Origin: Cercis canadensis
Taxonomy: Eukaryota; Streptophyta; Magnoliopsida; Fabales; Fabaceae
Assembly: GCA_003255065.1 (NCBI GenBank)
Contig: QAOA01002498.1
Coordinates: 62,001-126,000 of the forward strand
DNA: 64,000 nucleotides
Direction of reading: 5' to 3'
The notes under the pieces are model-generated. The model made no database searches and was not told the DNA's origin. It was given only the letters and a program-made list of their open reading frames with translations. This document shows, in pieces, positions 46,291 to 59,779 of this stretch (within the stretch, counting starts at the first letter, position 1; each line of letters starts with the position of its first letter). Made by a program: the position numbers and the translations under genes.

Positions 46291-48719
46291 GTACTCTCTC
46301 TCTCGCTCAGTGGTTTATGGTTAATGCCTATCTCTGCAGTGACCGTCTTTCTGTTTGGTTGTTGAGAAAATGTCATAATTCGGATAGAAAGTGCATTTTC
46401 CAGTCTTATTATTCTTGATCTTTCAAGCCAATTTGTTTTCTTCGCAGATTTAGGGTTTTATGACTTCATTTCAGTCTTTTTCGCGTAATAATTGTGCGTT
46501 CATTGACGAGTTTTTTTTTGGTCAGTGGTTCCCGAGATATCGATAAATGCGAAGAAAGTAAACTTGTTGGTATAAGCTTCTGGTTGAGAGAAAACAATTC
46601 CTAGTGTTAGATTCAGTATTTTTTTTTTTTTGCTTCATTTTCTCGGGAACCAAACAGACACACTGTATCATTACTTTCGAAGTCGATTTGTTTAGCCTGT
46701 TGATGCTCTGTAACTGCATTTTTATAGCGTAGGATCTTACATCTTTGTTCTTTGTTCTGAAGTTTGATTGGTACGTTTTGGAATCTTTGCTTTGTTATAT
46801 ACCTGCAGCGAGCTTTGCTCAGAATTGAAAATATGTATGCATATTTCTGGGTTTGGTTCTGTCGATGTGCTCTTTCTCGTTCTGGGAACTTCTCTCTCTT
46901 TCTATATATAGATCTTACTAATCTAGTGTGAAATGTTGAATGGATGGATTCCATGACTTTTGTACTTCAGTAACCTGCTCTTTGTTAGAATATATGGATC
47001 TCTTTCTCTCGGAGCGAAATCCTTGGTCCTTTTCCTTTAGTCAACTGAGTATTAAATTCGTTGAGAATACTTTACTTTGTCATGGTCGAAGTATTTAAAT
47101 GACATGAAGGTTATCTTATTATGTTATTATTGATTTGGGGTTTTCCTCTTTTAAAACTTATTTTCTACTTGAAAAAAGGATTTTATAACATGAATGCAGT
47201 TTAGTTACCCTTTTTTTGTTTTCTTTTTGTTGGTAGATACATGAAAATAGTTACTATGCCACGAAATACTGATTCTGATTGTGGATGTTGTTAAGCCAAG
47301 CTTGATATACATTATTGGGCCTGTTTTGTGTCACTTTTATAAAGCATGTAGTAATCATGAAAATAAATGTGTCATTCATGTTTATCATTGATGTTAACCA
47401 AAGTTAAGGATATGATGGTATGATTTAGTTGTTATCCTGTATCATTTACTGGGGAGTATGTTATCTGTGTATTTTTTGTTCGTAATGGAATTGTTTTTCC
47501 TTTCAATAAGTTACTCTTTGAGTTCAATGTTTGGTAGTGAGAGGTCTGTTGATCTCAAAGGCCCTTCAAATGCTAAAAATGACACTGAAATTTATGTTTC
47601 TTATGCAGTGTGTTACTATTGCAAGCCTTGGAAAGTGCCCTTGTAACATACTTACAGAAGTACTATAATGGCAATTGTTGATACTGCTTTATGGAGTGAA
47701 TATTTGCCCTTGTTGAAGTTTCCATTTGAACTTGTCCTGAATTCTTATATCTGCTAATGTTGCTTTATTTCATGCTTGTTTCCTGTTTGACCTCTAGTAC
47801 ATCATCTTTTGATAAAAACCTCCTGATACATTATAATCTTGTATTGGATCATATTTTCTATACAATTTTACATTATGCTTTGCTTACAGACAAAATATTT
47901 TTCTTAACATATGATCCTAACAGAATACTTAAATTGTAGCATGTGTATATAATTCTTCGGTGGAAAATGGAAAAGATCTGATAAGCTACTGTTTCTTGTC
48001 TGTTGTCATGTTTACATGCATATATCTGTGCTTTTATGATATATTTTGAATCAATTTTGAGAGTATCCAATTTTGGATTTTTTCTGCATGGCCACCCTAT
48101 GCAGGCCGATGTAAATTCCGTGTGTGCAAGTTGTGGGAATCATTATGAAACATCATCTCATCTCATCTCTTCAGTCAATATTGCCCTTTATACCCTTTCT
48201 CCCTTCTTTCTCTACTTTTTTTTCATTTTTCTTCTACACCAGTTTCATTGTGTCTTGATATAGTTTTGCTTTTGCTTATCATTTCAATGACATTACTGTA
48301 GTATCTCCTTAGATCACTCCTTTAAGAAGTAAAGGAAACCATTATTATCTCTGATAGAAGTTATATGTGGCTCCTGCATGGGTTCTCTGGCTGCTATGCA
48401 CTGTAGTTATCCTTCTAAGGCGGCTCTTGAATTGTCATGCTGAATACTGAAATTTGGTAGCCCCTAGTCCCTGGAGCAGACTAGTCAGATTCTAAATCAT
48501 TTTCTTAATGTTTTAGAGGAATAAGCCTTGATGCTCAAAATTTGTCTGAGTTTTTGATTCTTTTGTAGTTTTTGTTTCTGACACGATGAGTATCTATACA
48601 ACTAAAGCAATATATATATATATATTCTTTGTTCTTCTGAATTTGTAGTCTGTATTTTTTATGTAGTCTGAAATTATAAACTGTTAAATGTAAAGATTGC
48701 AATTTCTAATGATTTGCAG
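46291..48719 (+). other. Probable 5'-leader intron of the sterol reductase gene
   Basis: A leader-like stretch ending TTGCCTCAG at 46290 is followed by GTACTCTCTC, a donor-like site. T-rich sequence without ORFs continues to TGATTTGCAG at 48719, an acceptor 42 bases before the start codon. Orthologous plant genes are known to have leader introns, but here this is inferred from splice signals only. Confidence 0.55.
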
Positions 48720-48761
48720 TTCTTCCTTTTCTTACAACAGCAAAAATATCAACTGACTGCA

Positions 48762-50812
48762 ATGTCGGATCTTGAGGCTCCCTTACGCCCAAAGAGGAAG
48801 AAGATTTGGGTGGACTATTTTGTTCAGTTAAGATGGATTATTGTTATTTTTGTGGTCCTTCCCATCTCCTTCACCATTTATTTTCTTACATACCTTGGGG
48901 ATGTAAGATCTGAGATGAAGTCCTTCAAGCAGCGCCAGAAGGAACATGATGAGAACGTGAAGAAAGTTGTGAAACGTCTCAAACAGAGGAATCCGTCAAA
49001 GGATGGTCTTGTCTGTACAGCTCGTAAACCTTGGATTGCTGTTGGCATGCGAAATGTTGACTATAAACGGGCTCGTCATTTTGAAGTAGATTTGTCCGCT
49101 TTCCGGAATATACTTGAAATTGACAAAGAGCGCATGATTGCCAGAGTTGAGCCCCTAGTCAACATGGGTCAGATCTCCAGGGTGACTGTCCCAATGAATC
49201 TTTCCCTTGCTGTAGTTGCAGAGCTAGATGATCTCACTGTTGGTGGCCTCATTAATGGCTATGGGATAGAAGGCAGCTCCCACAAATATGGCCTGTTCTC
49301 TGACACTGTTGTGGCTTATGAAATTGTTTTGGCAGATGGACGTGTTGTTAGAGCTACCAAGGACAATGAATATTCCGATCTTTTTTATGCCATTCCATGG
49401 TCTCAGGGAACACTTGGGCTCCTTGTCTCTGCTGAGATCAGACTTATCCATGTTAAAGAGTACATGAAGCTGACCTATAAACCTGTCAAGGGTAACCTCA
49501 AAGATATTGCACAGGGATACATTGATTCTTTTGCACCAAGAGATGAAGACCTGGATAAGTCTGACAAGACTCCAGACTTTGTAGAAACAATGATTTACTC
49601 CCCAACAGAAGCTGTGTGTATGACTGGGGTATATGCTTCAAAAGAAGAGGCCAAGAAGAAGGGGAATGTCATTAATAGTGTAGGATGGTGGTATAAACCC
49701 TGGTTCTACCAGCATGCAGAGACGGCTCTCAAGAAAGGAGAGTTTGTCGAGTACATTCCAACCCGAGAGTATTACCACAGGCACACAAGGTGTTTGTATT
49801 GGGAAGGAAAGCTTATCCTCCCATTTGCTGATCAATGGTGGTTTAGGTTTCTACTTGGCTGGTTGATGCCGCCCAAGGTTTCTCTGCTCAAGGCTACTCA
49901 AGGTGAAGCTATCAGAAACTATTACCATGAAATGCATGTCATTCAGGATATGCTTATTCCTTTATACAAGGTTGGAGATGCATTAGAATGGGTTCACCGT
50001 GAGATGGAGGTATGGTATCCCTCTTAACCAACATACTTGATAATGATTGACAAGAATTTAGCATTCAAAATGCCTGACATCTCATATGGTTGGTTTGCTT
50101 ATTGCTTGCTGAGTCCATTTAAATTGCCTTTTTTTTTTTTCTCTAAAATAATTGGTCCCACTATTTCGATTATAGCGAAGGAGTTTTACTTTGAAAATAT
50201 TCAAGTAGTGAGTTCTTTGAAGCAGTATTCTGACTGATTTATATAAGCGAAGTAGCAAGTTATCCAGAGTGATTCTCAATGTCATTTCAACTTAAGAAGT
50301 TAGCTTTCTTATATAATACAGTTAATGTAATCAAATCATTTTTGTCTCATTAATTGTTGATACATTAGGTGTACCCTATTTGGCTCTGTCCACACAAGCT
50401 GTTCAAGCTACCTGTGAAAACTATGATTTACCCAGAACCAGGCTTTGAACTTCAACACAGGCAGGGAGACACACAAAATGCTCAGATGTTCACAGATGTT
50501 GGAGTCTACTATGCACCAGGCCCTGTTTTGAGGGGTGAGGTATTTGATGGGGCTGAAGCAGTGCGGAGATTGGAGAATTGGTTGATTGAAAATCATGGTT
50601 TTCAGCCACAATATGCTGTATCTGAGCTGACTGAGAAAAATTTCTGGAGAATGTTTGATGCTGGTCTGTACGAGCAGGCTAGGAGAAGGTATGGAGCTGT
50701 TGGAACCTTTATGAGTGTGTACTACAAATCAAAGAAGGGCAAGAAAACTGAGAAGGAGGTTCAGGAAGCTGAGCAAGCAATCCTTGAAACTGCTTATGCA
50801 GAAGAAAATTAG
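48762..50812 (+). CDS. DWF1: Delta(24)-sterol reductase, DWF1/DIMINUTO type
   Basis: Two coding exons, 48762-50009 and 50369-50812, join at EMEV|YPIW across a GTATGG...ACATTAG intron in phase 0. They give 563 residues; the Arabidopsis protein has about 561. The enzyme reduces the side-chain C24 double bond, turning 24-methylenecholesterol into campesterol for brassinosteroid synthesis, at the ER membrane. A single membrane anchor (WIIVIFVVLPISFTIYF) is at about 25-41. The FAD-binding core includes AELDDLTVGGLINGYG at about 153-168. The C-terminal part (YCLYWEGKL-type blocks, GFQPQYAVSEL) matches the family throughout. I chose MSDLEAPL as start rather than an in-frame ATG at 48714, which lies in the leader intron. 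No disruption is seen. Confidence 0.96.
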
Positions 50813-51777
50813 GCTGCATATTGATTTTAGATTGTTTGATGACAGGACATCTAGCTTTTTCCTGTTTCTGACTTTTATCGTTTTGCCTCCGTATCGGCTT
50901 TCGTTTCACTTTAGTTTTTGTTGATACTGTTTTGGAGTTGATGTCTTTGATGAATTAGGTGGATTCAAGATGGTGATTTAGACTAAAATGCCATTGCTTT
51001 CGTGTTGCATGGGCCTTGTTTGTCTGGGGTTTTGGTTGAGTGTTCATATGCTACCTGTGATACAGAAAAGTTAAGGCTTTGCGTAAGGGCACAAATAGCT
51101 TCCTCACGTCTGCAAATTTAGCGTGATACATTACCAAGTAGTCCTTGTGAAATATTTTGCAAATTGTTTCTCGATGGTATATGGAGATTTCTAGCTGAAT
51201 TTGAGGACTAACCTCAAATTTGTGCACTAGAAATTGCTCTCATGCTTTGGCGAACTACCCTTAAAGTAGGCTGGTTTTGCTTAGAGGAATGGTATATCGT
51301 AAATAAAATGCAAAATTTATCCGTGGCAAAATCTTCAAAATAATATTTACATTGAACAGCATATAAACAGTCCTGCCAGCAATGATATATATATATAATA
51401 TGCAATTATTGTGTTAAAGAGAGCCAACACTAAAAAACAATGATTTTAGATTACTATTGCAAGGAAATATATGTGGAATCTGCACATATGAATAATTTTT
51501 CCAAGCATATAAAAAAAATGAATAATTTTTCCAAGTAAAATTATTAATTACTAATTTTATGTCGAACTATTTCTTGACAACATCAATGCTTCGACCGTCT
51601 TTAATTGAGTCTATTTCATGACTTATAAATCTTCCACCAAGGTTGAACGTTGACTTTAAAGCTACACTGAGTCTATTTTGGGCCATTAAGACAAGATTTT
51701 ACATCAAGATGGACCAATGAAACTCTCTGAGGCTAACTTGTACCTTGGATCTAAAATAGTGGTTACAGCCCCCGCCG
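50813..51777 (+). other. 3' flank of the sterol reductase gene
   Basis: T-rich untranslated sequence follows the stop. An AATAAA lies at 51302-51307 but is far downstream, so the real polyadenylation site is uncertain. No other gene seen. Confidence 0.5.
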
Positions 51778-51778
51778 N

Positions 51779-52870
51779 TTTTTTTTATTAAAAGGAAATT
51801 TATTAAACAACAGACAAAGCAGAGTCAGAATACATAAATATCAATACAGTAATCCCAAATTAGTCCTGAATGATGTTCCTAGTTGTCCAAGGCAGTAGCT
51901 GGCCTATGGCATCAAAAAACAGAACAGACTCTAAATAACTAGGTGGCGTCTCAAACACCTCAAAAGTGGAGTGTAGGTCATCTTCAGCCCAGGTAAAAGC
52001 ATCAGCCACTCCATTTGCCTCTCTAAAAACATGGTGTATCTAAAATTGGGTTAGTCTTGTGCCTGTACATAGCCATAAGAGGAGAAAAGTGGTGATGGGG
52101 TTGTTTAGAGTTATCAACAAGTTCACAACAAAAGAGGAATCCAGCTCAATTGACAAGTATAAAATGCCTAGGTTATTTGCCAATTGTAGACCCTCAGCTA
52201 GTGCCCGTAGTTCCGCAAGATTGGGACATAGCCCACTTGTTTCAAGAAGTCTATCATCCATTCTACTAAGTGGTTACGGATCACTCCTCTTGCACCCAAA
52301 GTGCCTGGGTTACCTAGAGCGGAACCATCAGTGTTAAGCTTGAACCAACCACGAGGAGGAGGTATCCATTCAACATGAATCTCATGAATAAGAACAGGAG
52401 AATTTTGTTTGTCATTGAGAAAATGATATTTGGCTGCTCTTCCTAAAGCAAAGTTGAAGGTGCTTTTCACTGAGAAAGGAGCTCCTTCAAAAACTTTTTT
52501 TGTTTCTATTGGTCCAAATGCCCCAACAGATGTAAGCAAATACTGTGCCTAATGGGATACCGCTCAGGTACTTTGCAGAGTTCAGTTGGTTTTTAGCCAA
52601 GTCTGAAATGCAAAAGGTTTGGGATCTATAAGGTGTTGAAATTTCTGCCAAATAGGGATTACTACTGCGCATTTTAAGAAGATATGGAAACAGGTTTCCA
52701 CGGATTTCACTAAGTGGACAAATTAGAGACGGGTAAATGCCTCATGCTGCTAGCAATGCTCTAACAGGTAGACCTTCATGGGATGTTTGCCAAAAGGAAT
52801 GTTGGATGCGAGTATGGCAGTGGGTTTTCCAAATCCAAACTAGGTTTAGCTCGCAAGGTGAGAGTAACGA
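51779..52870 (-). pseudogene. LINE 3' end: zinc-binding and RNase H-like region
   Basis: On the minus strand a WIWKTHCH ... SHEGLPVR zf-RVT-like piece is followed by CWGIWTNRNKKSF, then an RVT_3-like RNase H: WIPPPRGWFKLNTDGSALG, then ELRALAEGLQLA (after a frame change) and ELDSSFVV. A T-run at 51779-51787 is the poly-A tail in reverse, which fixes the 3' end. Stops and shifts show decay; the 5' part is absent, as is usual for LINE insertions. Confidence 0.85.
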
Positions 52871-52879
52871 AATGCTCAT

Positions 52880-52882
<3 letters not shown>

Positions 52883-52914
<32 letters not shown>
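52883..52914. repeat. (GA)n microsatellite
   Basis: About 32 bases of GA followed by seven G. Confidence 0.95.
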
Positions 52915-52920
<6 letters not shown>

Positions 52921-52929
52921 TTTGGAAAC

Positions 52930-54081
52930 TGGTTATAGAATTACTTAGAAAGACTTTGTAGAGGCAAACGATTCAGATCATGATCAGAACATAAATCACA
53001 CAAAAAAGATCATATGATTTAAACTCTTATCAAGAAGAATAACACATATTACCAAACATGAATAACAAGATAATAGCTCAAGAGATAGATATCACAACTA
53101 CCTTCAGAAACATGCAACAACAAAGTTGATTATGCAATAACAAATCAAAAGCATAAATTGAATAATCCACAGAATATTAAGAGAGAAGGGAAGAGAGAAT
53201 GAGGCCAGATATTTTTATAGTGGTTCAACCAAAAAGAGCCTACGTCCACTCTCCTAAGGCTGGGGTTCTATTATCAACAAGATTATTTATCCAAGCTTCT
53301 CTAAGCTTCTTACACACTGGTTTTATAGAGTTTACTAGAAACTCTTTCTTTCAAGAGTTTACTAGAAACTCTTTCCTTTTATCAAATAAAGACAGAAGTT
53401 ACTTCCCAGATTTCCCAATGAAATATGTTACAAATTTCCAATAAGAATTTGGCACCCACAGTTTTACAACTCTCACAAAAGGATTAACATAAGCAGTATA
53501 GAGTTAGTGGAAGAGATAGACAACTAGCTTCAGACATAAAGCTTTTTCTTTTGGATGATTCAATGGATTCTCTTCAGACACAAAGCAGAAGGTTGAAGAT
53601 GACCATTGCTAATGGGTTGGACTTCTGCTTTCATGATTCATGGTCTTGATCACCAAATCAAAGATAATATCTCAAATTGAGAAAGAATCTCTTTTTTTTT
53701 TTTTTTTTTCAAAAAGTTTCATTGTATAGCATTGGTTTCCTTTCTTGATGCTAAATTATCTATAATTCGAATTCCTCTAATGGGCTTCCTTCCAACATCT
53801 CTGAAGTTCAATAATTGGTATTGATGGACAAGGCTTCAGGCTTAGATAGGTCTAGGAATTTTGACCTTGAGGCTTCCACATCAACATCTTTATTAAAAAG
53901 TAGAACTAGCACTTATGCTTGAATTGGTTCTTTAAACTAGGAAACTAGTTGTGCTTCAAACCCAAGAATATCACTTAACCTGTTTACTAAAATAATCACT
54001 TGAACAAACATGTTAAGGTTAGTGATAAACAAGACTATTTTTTATTATCAAAACTAGGGTTGGAAAATCATAGGGCCAACA
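52930..54081 (-). repeat. 3' LTR of the Sirevirus-like element, approximate
   Basis: On the minus strand TTTGTCATCATCAAAAAGAG, close to the conserved Sirevirus polypurine tract, is followed by TGTTGGCCCTATG at 54081, the LTR start. The other end is not sharply visible. A 22-bp direct repeat AGAGTTTACTAGAAACTC occurs twice near 53327-53375. Confidence 0.6.
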
Positions 54082-54599
54082 ATTTCTCTCTTTTTGATGA
54101 TGACAAATACCTGAAAAGATCTACCCCTGGAAATATGCTTACCTCTGAAACTAGTTTTAAAACCAGTTCAGAAGTTAGTTTTCACAAAACTAGTTTCTCA
54201 ACTAGAGGGGTTTTCCAAAAACCTTTTTAAGAACAGTAACAATTCATTCAGATTATCTCAAATATCATATCAAATTTAGAGCAAAAAGAATAATTCAAAT
54301 ATCAAAGATGATCGTTGATTAGAGCAAAACAAAAAATGAAAATTTAACAAGTAATTTCTAGATCTTTCTAATCTTTCTCCCCCTTTTGTCACAACAAAAG
54401 GAGGATGAGAAAGAAGCTGATACCAAATAAATTGGTTCCTATAGAAGGCTTAGTAAACAATTTATAAGCAAAAAACAATTTCAAATCAAATGCATATGGT
54501 ATGGAATGCAAATATCAAATGTTTAAGAGTACACACCTAGATGACTAAAATGTTCTAGTCAAAATAATAAAAATTTGAAAGATAAATAATTATAGCATC

Positions 54600-57433
54600 A
54601 TGGACAAATCAACTTGATGAGGGCTTCAAGGCAACAAGCTCCATCTCTGCTGTAGCCAGCCTTTCTTCAACAATAGCAAGTTGAAGCTTGGTTTCAGCCA
54701 AATCAGCTTCCACAACAACAAGCTGGGTTGAGAACTAGATAATTTGACTCTGTTGGTGGTTCAATCTTTGTCCCATCTAGTTTGCTAACTTTGTAGGATG
54801 GATTTCCTTTAACCACTGAGTGTAGTCCATAGCTTGAGAGGTTGCTACTAGTTTCTTAACAGAGCCAGTTTTATGGGATTTAGAAGTAGCTGAGGAAGAG
54901 ACTGCTTTTTACTTGGATCTAGAAGGATGCTTTACTGGAGAAGGACTACTAGAATCCTCAGGAGGAACATACCCAGAGAGAGGATGCTTGATAAACAAGT
55001 GACTTGGCAGGGGTTCATCTTTGAACTGAATAAGATTAACATTGAAATACCTGCATATTCTAGTAATGAGCATGTCATAAGGCAAGCTAGATTTCTCTCG
55101 GGTGCCTCCTACTATCCATGCCATGGTGTTTAGAATGAGCTTAGGTAGGTTTAAAGGGAGCTTGTGTTTGATGTGATAAAGAAGGTAGAGGTTGATGAAC
55201 ACACTTTTTATACAATAGTTATTCCTCATACTTAGTCTTTTAAACCTCTTTTGGGCTGAATTGCATAGACTTAGACCTCATTTCATGACTTAGGATCCAT
55301 TTATGCTTAATTGCAATTTCCAGCAATACTGGGCATTATATGCTGTCTCTGTGTTTCAGGCATATCTTGAGTTCTGGATGTCCAAAAATTCCGAGTCATA
55401 CCTTGTTGGAAAGCTGAGAGAATTGTCTACAACTTTCTTTCAGGGCTCCAAAGCTAATTCGGACGTTCAGAAGGTCATATGCAGCCTGGAAGCCAGAGAA
55501 GACATGCTGTCGCAGGATCCTGACCTACATGCAGTATTTGGGTCATAACTTGAGTTGTAGATGTCATATTGACCTGAAACTGGTACCATTGGAAAGCTAA
55601 CAGACAGAGCTTCAATTGATATGAAGACCGGTTCACCATATTTTATGTGGAAGATGGTCTTATTTGCTGTGCAAGTTAGCTGACGGTTCCAGACACCTTC
55701 TGCCACTTAAATGGGCCTAACTTCCTCATGACAAGTCCAAATGGGCCCAAACCAAAGCCCAATTGAAGCTAAGGCCCATGGGAACAAGTGTGCCCTAAGG
55801 GCAATTTAGGTGTGCATGTAAAATTGGAGGTCTATATCAGAAGAAGGAGGCAGCCGAAATTCATAATCACCTCATTAGATATTTTAGACAGATTTTTGAG
55901 CTTTCCTTAGTTCTTAAGTTTTCTTTTAGATATTTTGTAAGAACTTCAGCTCCTCTTGTTCATGGAGGGCTAATCCAACATATCAATCCAGGTTTTGCTA
56001 TTCTGATTATTGGTTTTGAGATTATGAGTTGTTGTTCTTCATTTTAGTTGTTAATCAAAGTTCTTTCAATCCTTTGAAATATTCTGTTTGAATTGCTTAA
56101 TTCGAATTTGGATCTTCATGTGTGATTGCTTAATTGCATGTGATAAAAGAGGATTGTATGGTTGATTAATGTTTCTGAGCTTTTGGATGGATTAATCACC
56201 TTGGCTGGATCATGGACTTAGGTAAAACTAGACTTGAATGTTTGCTTAATTCATTTAGTCTTAGTTGAATCCGAATTCTGGTTGCTTAACCAGTGGAATC
56301 CATAGAACATTGAGAGGCTTCTTGGTATGTTTTAAAGGCCAAGAACATGGTTAATAATTGAATGGATCATTAGAAATCAAGGATGAACTTAAATCAGAAT
56401 TAGTAAAGACTTGGATTGGTTGTTTTCTCTTAAACTTCACCACTGATAATTAATTTTCGTTAATCACATAAACCAACAAAACCCCCCTATTTACATGCTT
56501 CTTAATATGATTCACTAAATAGAACAATCCTTAGGTTCGACTTAGGGCTGTCCTATGCTGCAAAAAGCTAGGTAACCGACCTTAAAACTTAATTAATTTG
56601 AGGAGCCTCGGCAGCTCATCAGAGGTCAGAGGTGAAGAATTCTGATTGACTACCAGCCTTAGCAAGGAAAATTGTGATTATGAATTTGGCTAAGGTTATG
56701 GTAACAAAATTCATGCAATGAACAAAAGGAACACTACCATCCTTGTTCTCTGAAAAATCACACAAATCTAGCATGGCCTCAGAAAATGGAACAAAATTAG
56801 TAGGCCAAGTCTTATGAATGTACCTCTCATCTCCCTCAGTAGGTATTTCAAACAATTGTTCAAACAGATTTTCATTTATCACAATCTCAACACCAGCAAC
56901 ATAGGATTTTAAATATATGCTACTAGAATCTACACCCTTAAGGAGTTAAAGATGAGCATAAAAGAGTTTTATTAGTTGAGGCAATACTAGTTCTTCAATC
57001 TCAAGAAGCTGCTTCCATCTCATCGCAACAACTACATCATCAATAGCTTTAGTGATCTTTGTGATCTCAACCCACTTCATCACAGAACTCGGAACCACCT
57101 TCCTTAGAAAGAATTTTCTTTGGAAGTGTTTTTCAATCTCTTTGGTCTTGAATAAAGATTAGGAGCACGAGGAGGAGTTAGTTTGGGCATTGCCACCGGC
57201 TTCTTAGCACTCATCTTGACTTTTCTGGGCATAAGGGACATTGTTTCAAAAGAAATCTCATCTGGTCTTTCTGAAGAGGCAGGAGGAGGAGATGGTTGAG
57301 CTTCTGGGGTTTCTGGTATAGAGGCATCCTCTGGTTCATACCAACCCAATTGAAGAACAGTAGGGGGTCCTTCAAGGAGCTTGAAGCCTCCAACAGATGT
57401 AAGAGAAACCAGTTCCTCTTCTTCTTCATTCAT
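54600..57433 (-). pseudogene. Env-like / putative plant transposon protein ORF of the Sirevirus
   Basis: Starts MNEEEEELVSLTS at 57433, with a Pro/Ser/Glu-rich N-terminus and a basic stretch (PRKVKMSAKKP). The next part reads KWVEITKITKAI and WPTNFVPFSEAMLD. After the insert it resumes with SVFINLYLLYHIKHKLPLNLPKLI and LPYDMLITRICRYFNV. It ends in a coiled coil (AETKLQLAIVEERLATAEME). This resembles the putative plant transposon protein domain found downstream of pol in Sireviruses. Its role is unknown; the env name reflects position only. Stops occur. Confidence 0.65.
55236..56627. mobile_element. ~1.4-kb insert splitting the env-like ORF, possible solo LTR
   Basis: The ORF's coding similarity breaks off at both edges and resumes across them. 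The insert has no ORF of note. On the minus strand it starts near TGATGAGCTGCCGAGGCTCC and ends near ATGCAATTCA, i.e. TG...CA ends like an LTR, but I find no matching 5-bp flanks. Edges are good to about 20 bases. Confidence 0.5.
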
Positions 57434-58300
57434 TTTGGACTAAGCTTCTTGATGATGATAACCCAGGGGAGTTTCTGGGTCTTCTTGCATGGGCTCTTTG
57501 CCCTTGGCGCTAGAGCCACCTAGCTTGGAACCTTTCTGCATAGCTTGCTCAAAGGAATCAATTGTGTCTTGAGAAGAAGATGATTCAAAAACAATAATGG
57601 CAGTTTATGGGGTGTTGCTGGAAGTTTCTTTTCCTTTTCTTCCCATTTGCTAAGAGCACTTGAGCTTGTTCTCAAATCTCATGGTGACTGAAGGTTGCTT
57701 TATGGATAGAGTTGGAGAGTTTTGAGGCGGTTTATAGGATGGATTGAGAAATGCTTTAAGGAAGTTGCAACAATTTAGGAATAATGGAGCTTGGTAATAG
57801 AGGAGATATGCAGGAAATAAGGGATTTTTCTAAAACTGGTTTAGGAAAGGGATGAAGGTGGTAACTAAAAAGTCAACTAGTTCAACGTTGTGTTTTACGC
57901 AAGTGAGAAATTGAAGGAGTTAATGAAATGGGGCCTTTTGGCTGAGCGGGAAAACTTAGTAATAAGTGAAATGGTGCAGATTGGCCTTTGGGTTAGTGAA
58001 ATTATTGAAGCCCAGCAAAAAAGCCTAAACTGATTATAGAATGAATTCAACTTTAATAGCTCACCAGGCCCAAACATTTTCAATGCAGCTTCAAAAGTTT
58101 AATCTTGCTTTCATATAACTAGTATGCGAACATGAGAACCGTCTTACAAATTAGTTTTAGAACAAAAATACAATAGTCTCAACAAATATGGTTAGCTCAC
58201 AGATTTAGATTAATTTGACATAAACCTTTAGTCCTCATCAGTATGCAAATAAATGCTATGGCATGAATATGCATAATACCTGATAAATTTAAGACAAGCT
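57434..58300 (-). other. Sirevirus spacer between RNase H and env-like ORF
   Basis: No domain recognised. Frames are short and broken. Confidence 0.5.
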
Positions 58301-58760
58301 TATTATCCTAAGTTCATGCCTTAGATAACGAAACTTGTCTTCTGCCAAATGCTTATTGAAGATATCAGCAAGCTGTTCTTCAGTATTGATAAAAGCTAGT
58401 TTAATGTCACCCTTTAAGACATGATCTCAAAGGAAGTGATGCTTGATATCACTGTGCTTTGTTATGGAATGTTGAACAGGATTCTTGGCTATATTGATGG
58501 CATTGGTATTGTCACATAGCATGAGAATTTTGGATAGAGAGATCCCATAATCAGCAAGTTGTTGTTTCATCCATAAAACTTGAGAGCAACAATTTCCAAC
58601 TGCCATATATTCAACTTTAGTAGTGGATTGGGCTACAACATGTTGCTTCTTGTATTGCCAAGATACTAATGCATTTCCCAAGAATTGACATCCACCACTA
58701 GTACTCTTTCAATCAATGGAGCACCCAACATAATCTGAGTCTGTATATGCCATCTCAAAA
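58301..58760 (-). pseudogene. Sirevirus RNase H region
   Basis: Contains LVSWQYKKQHVVAQSTTKVEYMA and LCDNTNAINIAKNPVQHS with ITKHSDIKHHFL, the standard Copia RNase H blocks. It is open for 84 codons (58427-58681) and broken upstream. Confidence 0.88.
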
Positions 58761-59760
58761 GAACCAGTTTTCTGTATCATATTCCCACATTAGAAGTAGT
58801 TGCTAGGTATCTAAAAATTCTTTTCACAGCTGTAAGGTGGGATTCCTTTGAAGCAACTTAATATCTAGCACATAAGCATACACTGAATATAATATCTTGT
58901 CTGTTAGCAGTAAGATAGAGCAGAGAACCGATCATGGCTCTATACTTTTTTTGAAAAACTGGTTTTCCTTTTTCATCCAGATCCAGCTTTGTTAATGGAC
59001 TCATAGGAGTAGCTATGCTTTTTGCATTTCCCATTCCAAACTTCTTCAGAAGCTCTTTTGTATATTTTGATTGATTTAGGAATATGTCATTTGAAGTTTG
59101 CTTTCCTTAAAAACAAAGGAAGAAGGTTAATTCACCCATCATGCTCATTTCAAATTCCCCTTTCATAAGCTTTTCAAAACCCTTGCACAACAACTCATTA
59201 GTAGATCCAAAAATGATATCATCAACATAAATTTGTGCAATGAGAATACCATGCTTTATATGCTTAGTGAAAAGAATAGTATCCACTTTTTCTCTTTTAA
59301 AACCATTTTCTAAAAAGAAACTCACTAAGTCTATCATACCAAGCTCTAGGAGTTTGTTTAAGACCATAAAGAGTTTTAGAGAGTTTATAAACATGGTTTG
59401 GATACTCTAAGCTTTCAAAACTAGGAGGTTACTTTACATATACATCCTCATTTATAAAATCATTCAAGAAAATACTTTTCACATCCATTTGAAAAAGTTT
59501 GAAATCTTTGAAGCATGCAAAAGCAAGTAGCATTCTAATAGCTTCTAATCTAGCTATGGGGACAAAGGTTTCTTTGAAGTCAATACCTTCTTGTTGATTA
59601 TATCCTTGTGCTACCAACCTTGCTTTATTTCTTACAACTTTTCCATCTTCATCTAGTTTGTTTTGAAATACCAATTTTGTGCCAATAATGTTGTTTTCAT
59701 CTAGATAAGGAACAAGTTTCCAAACCTTATTTCTCTCAAACTAGTTTAGGTCATCTTGCA
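58761..59760 (-). pseudogene. Sirevirus reverse transcriptase
   Basis: The 59674-59429 piece reads VVRNKARLVAQGYNQQEGIDF, then MDVKSIFLND where DVKSAFLNG is usual. The 59394-59107 piece reads the intact catalytic box IYVDDIIFGS, then FEMSMMGEL. A frame change near 59400 and later stops inactivate it. Confidence 0.88.
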
Positions 59761-59779
59761 TTGCAACAATCCAAGCTTT

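Noticed and set aside
46522-46954. Two overlapping minus-strand frames in the leader intron
   Set aside because: Low-complexity shadows inside the T-rich intron, with no domain.
48714-48761. Upstream in-frame ATG for the sterol reductase
   Set aside because: It lies before the intron acceptor at 48719, so it would be removed by splicing; the family start is MSDLEAPL at 48762.
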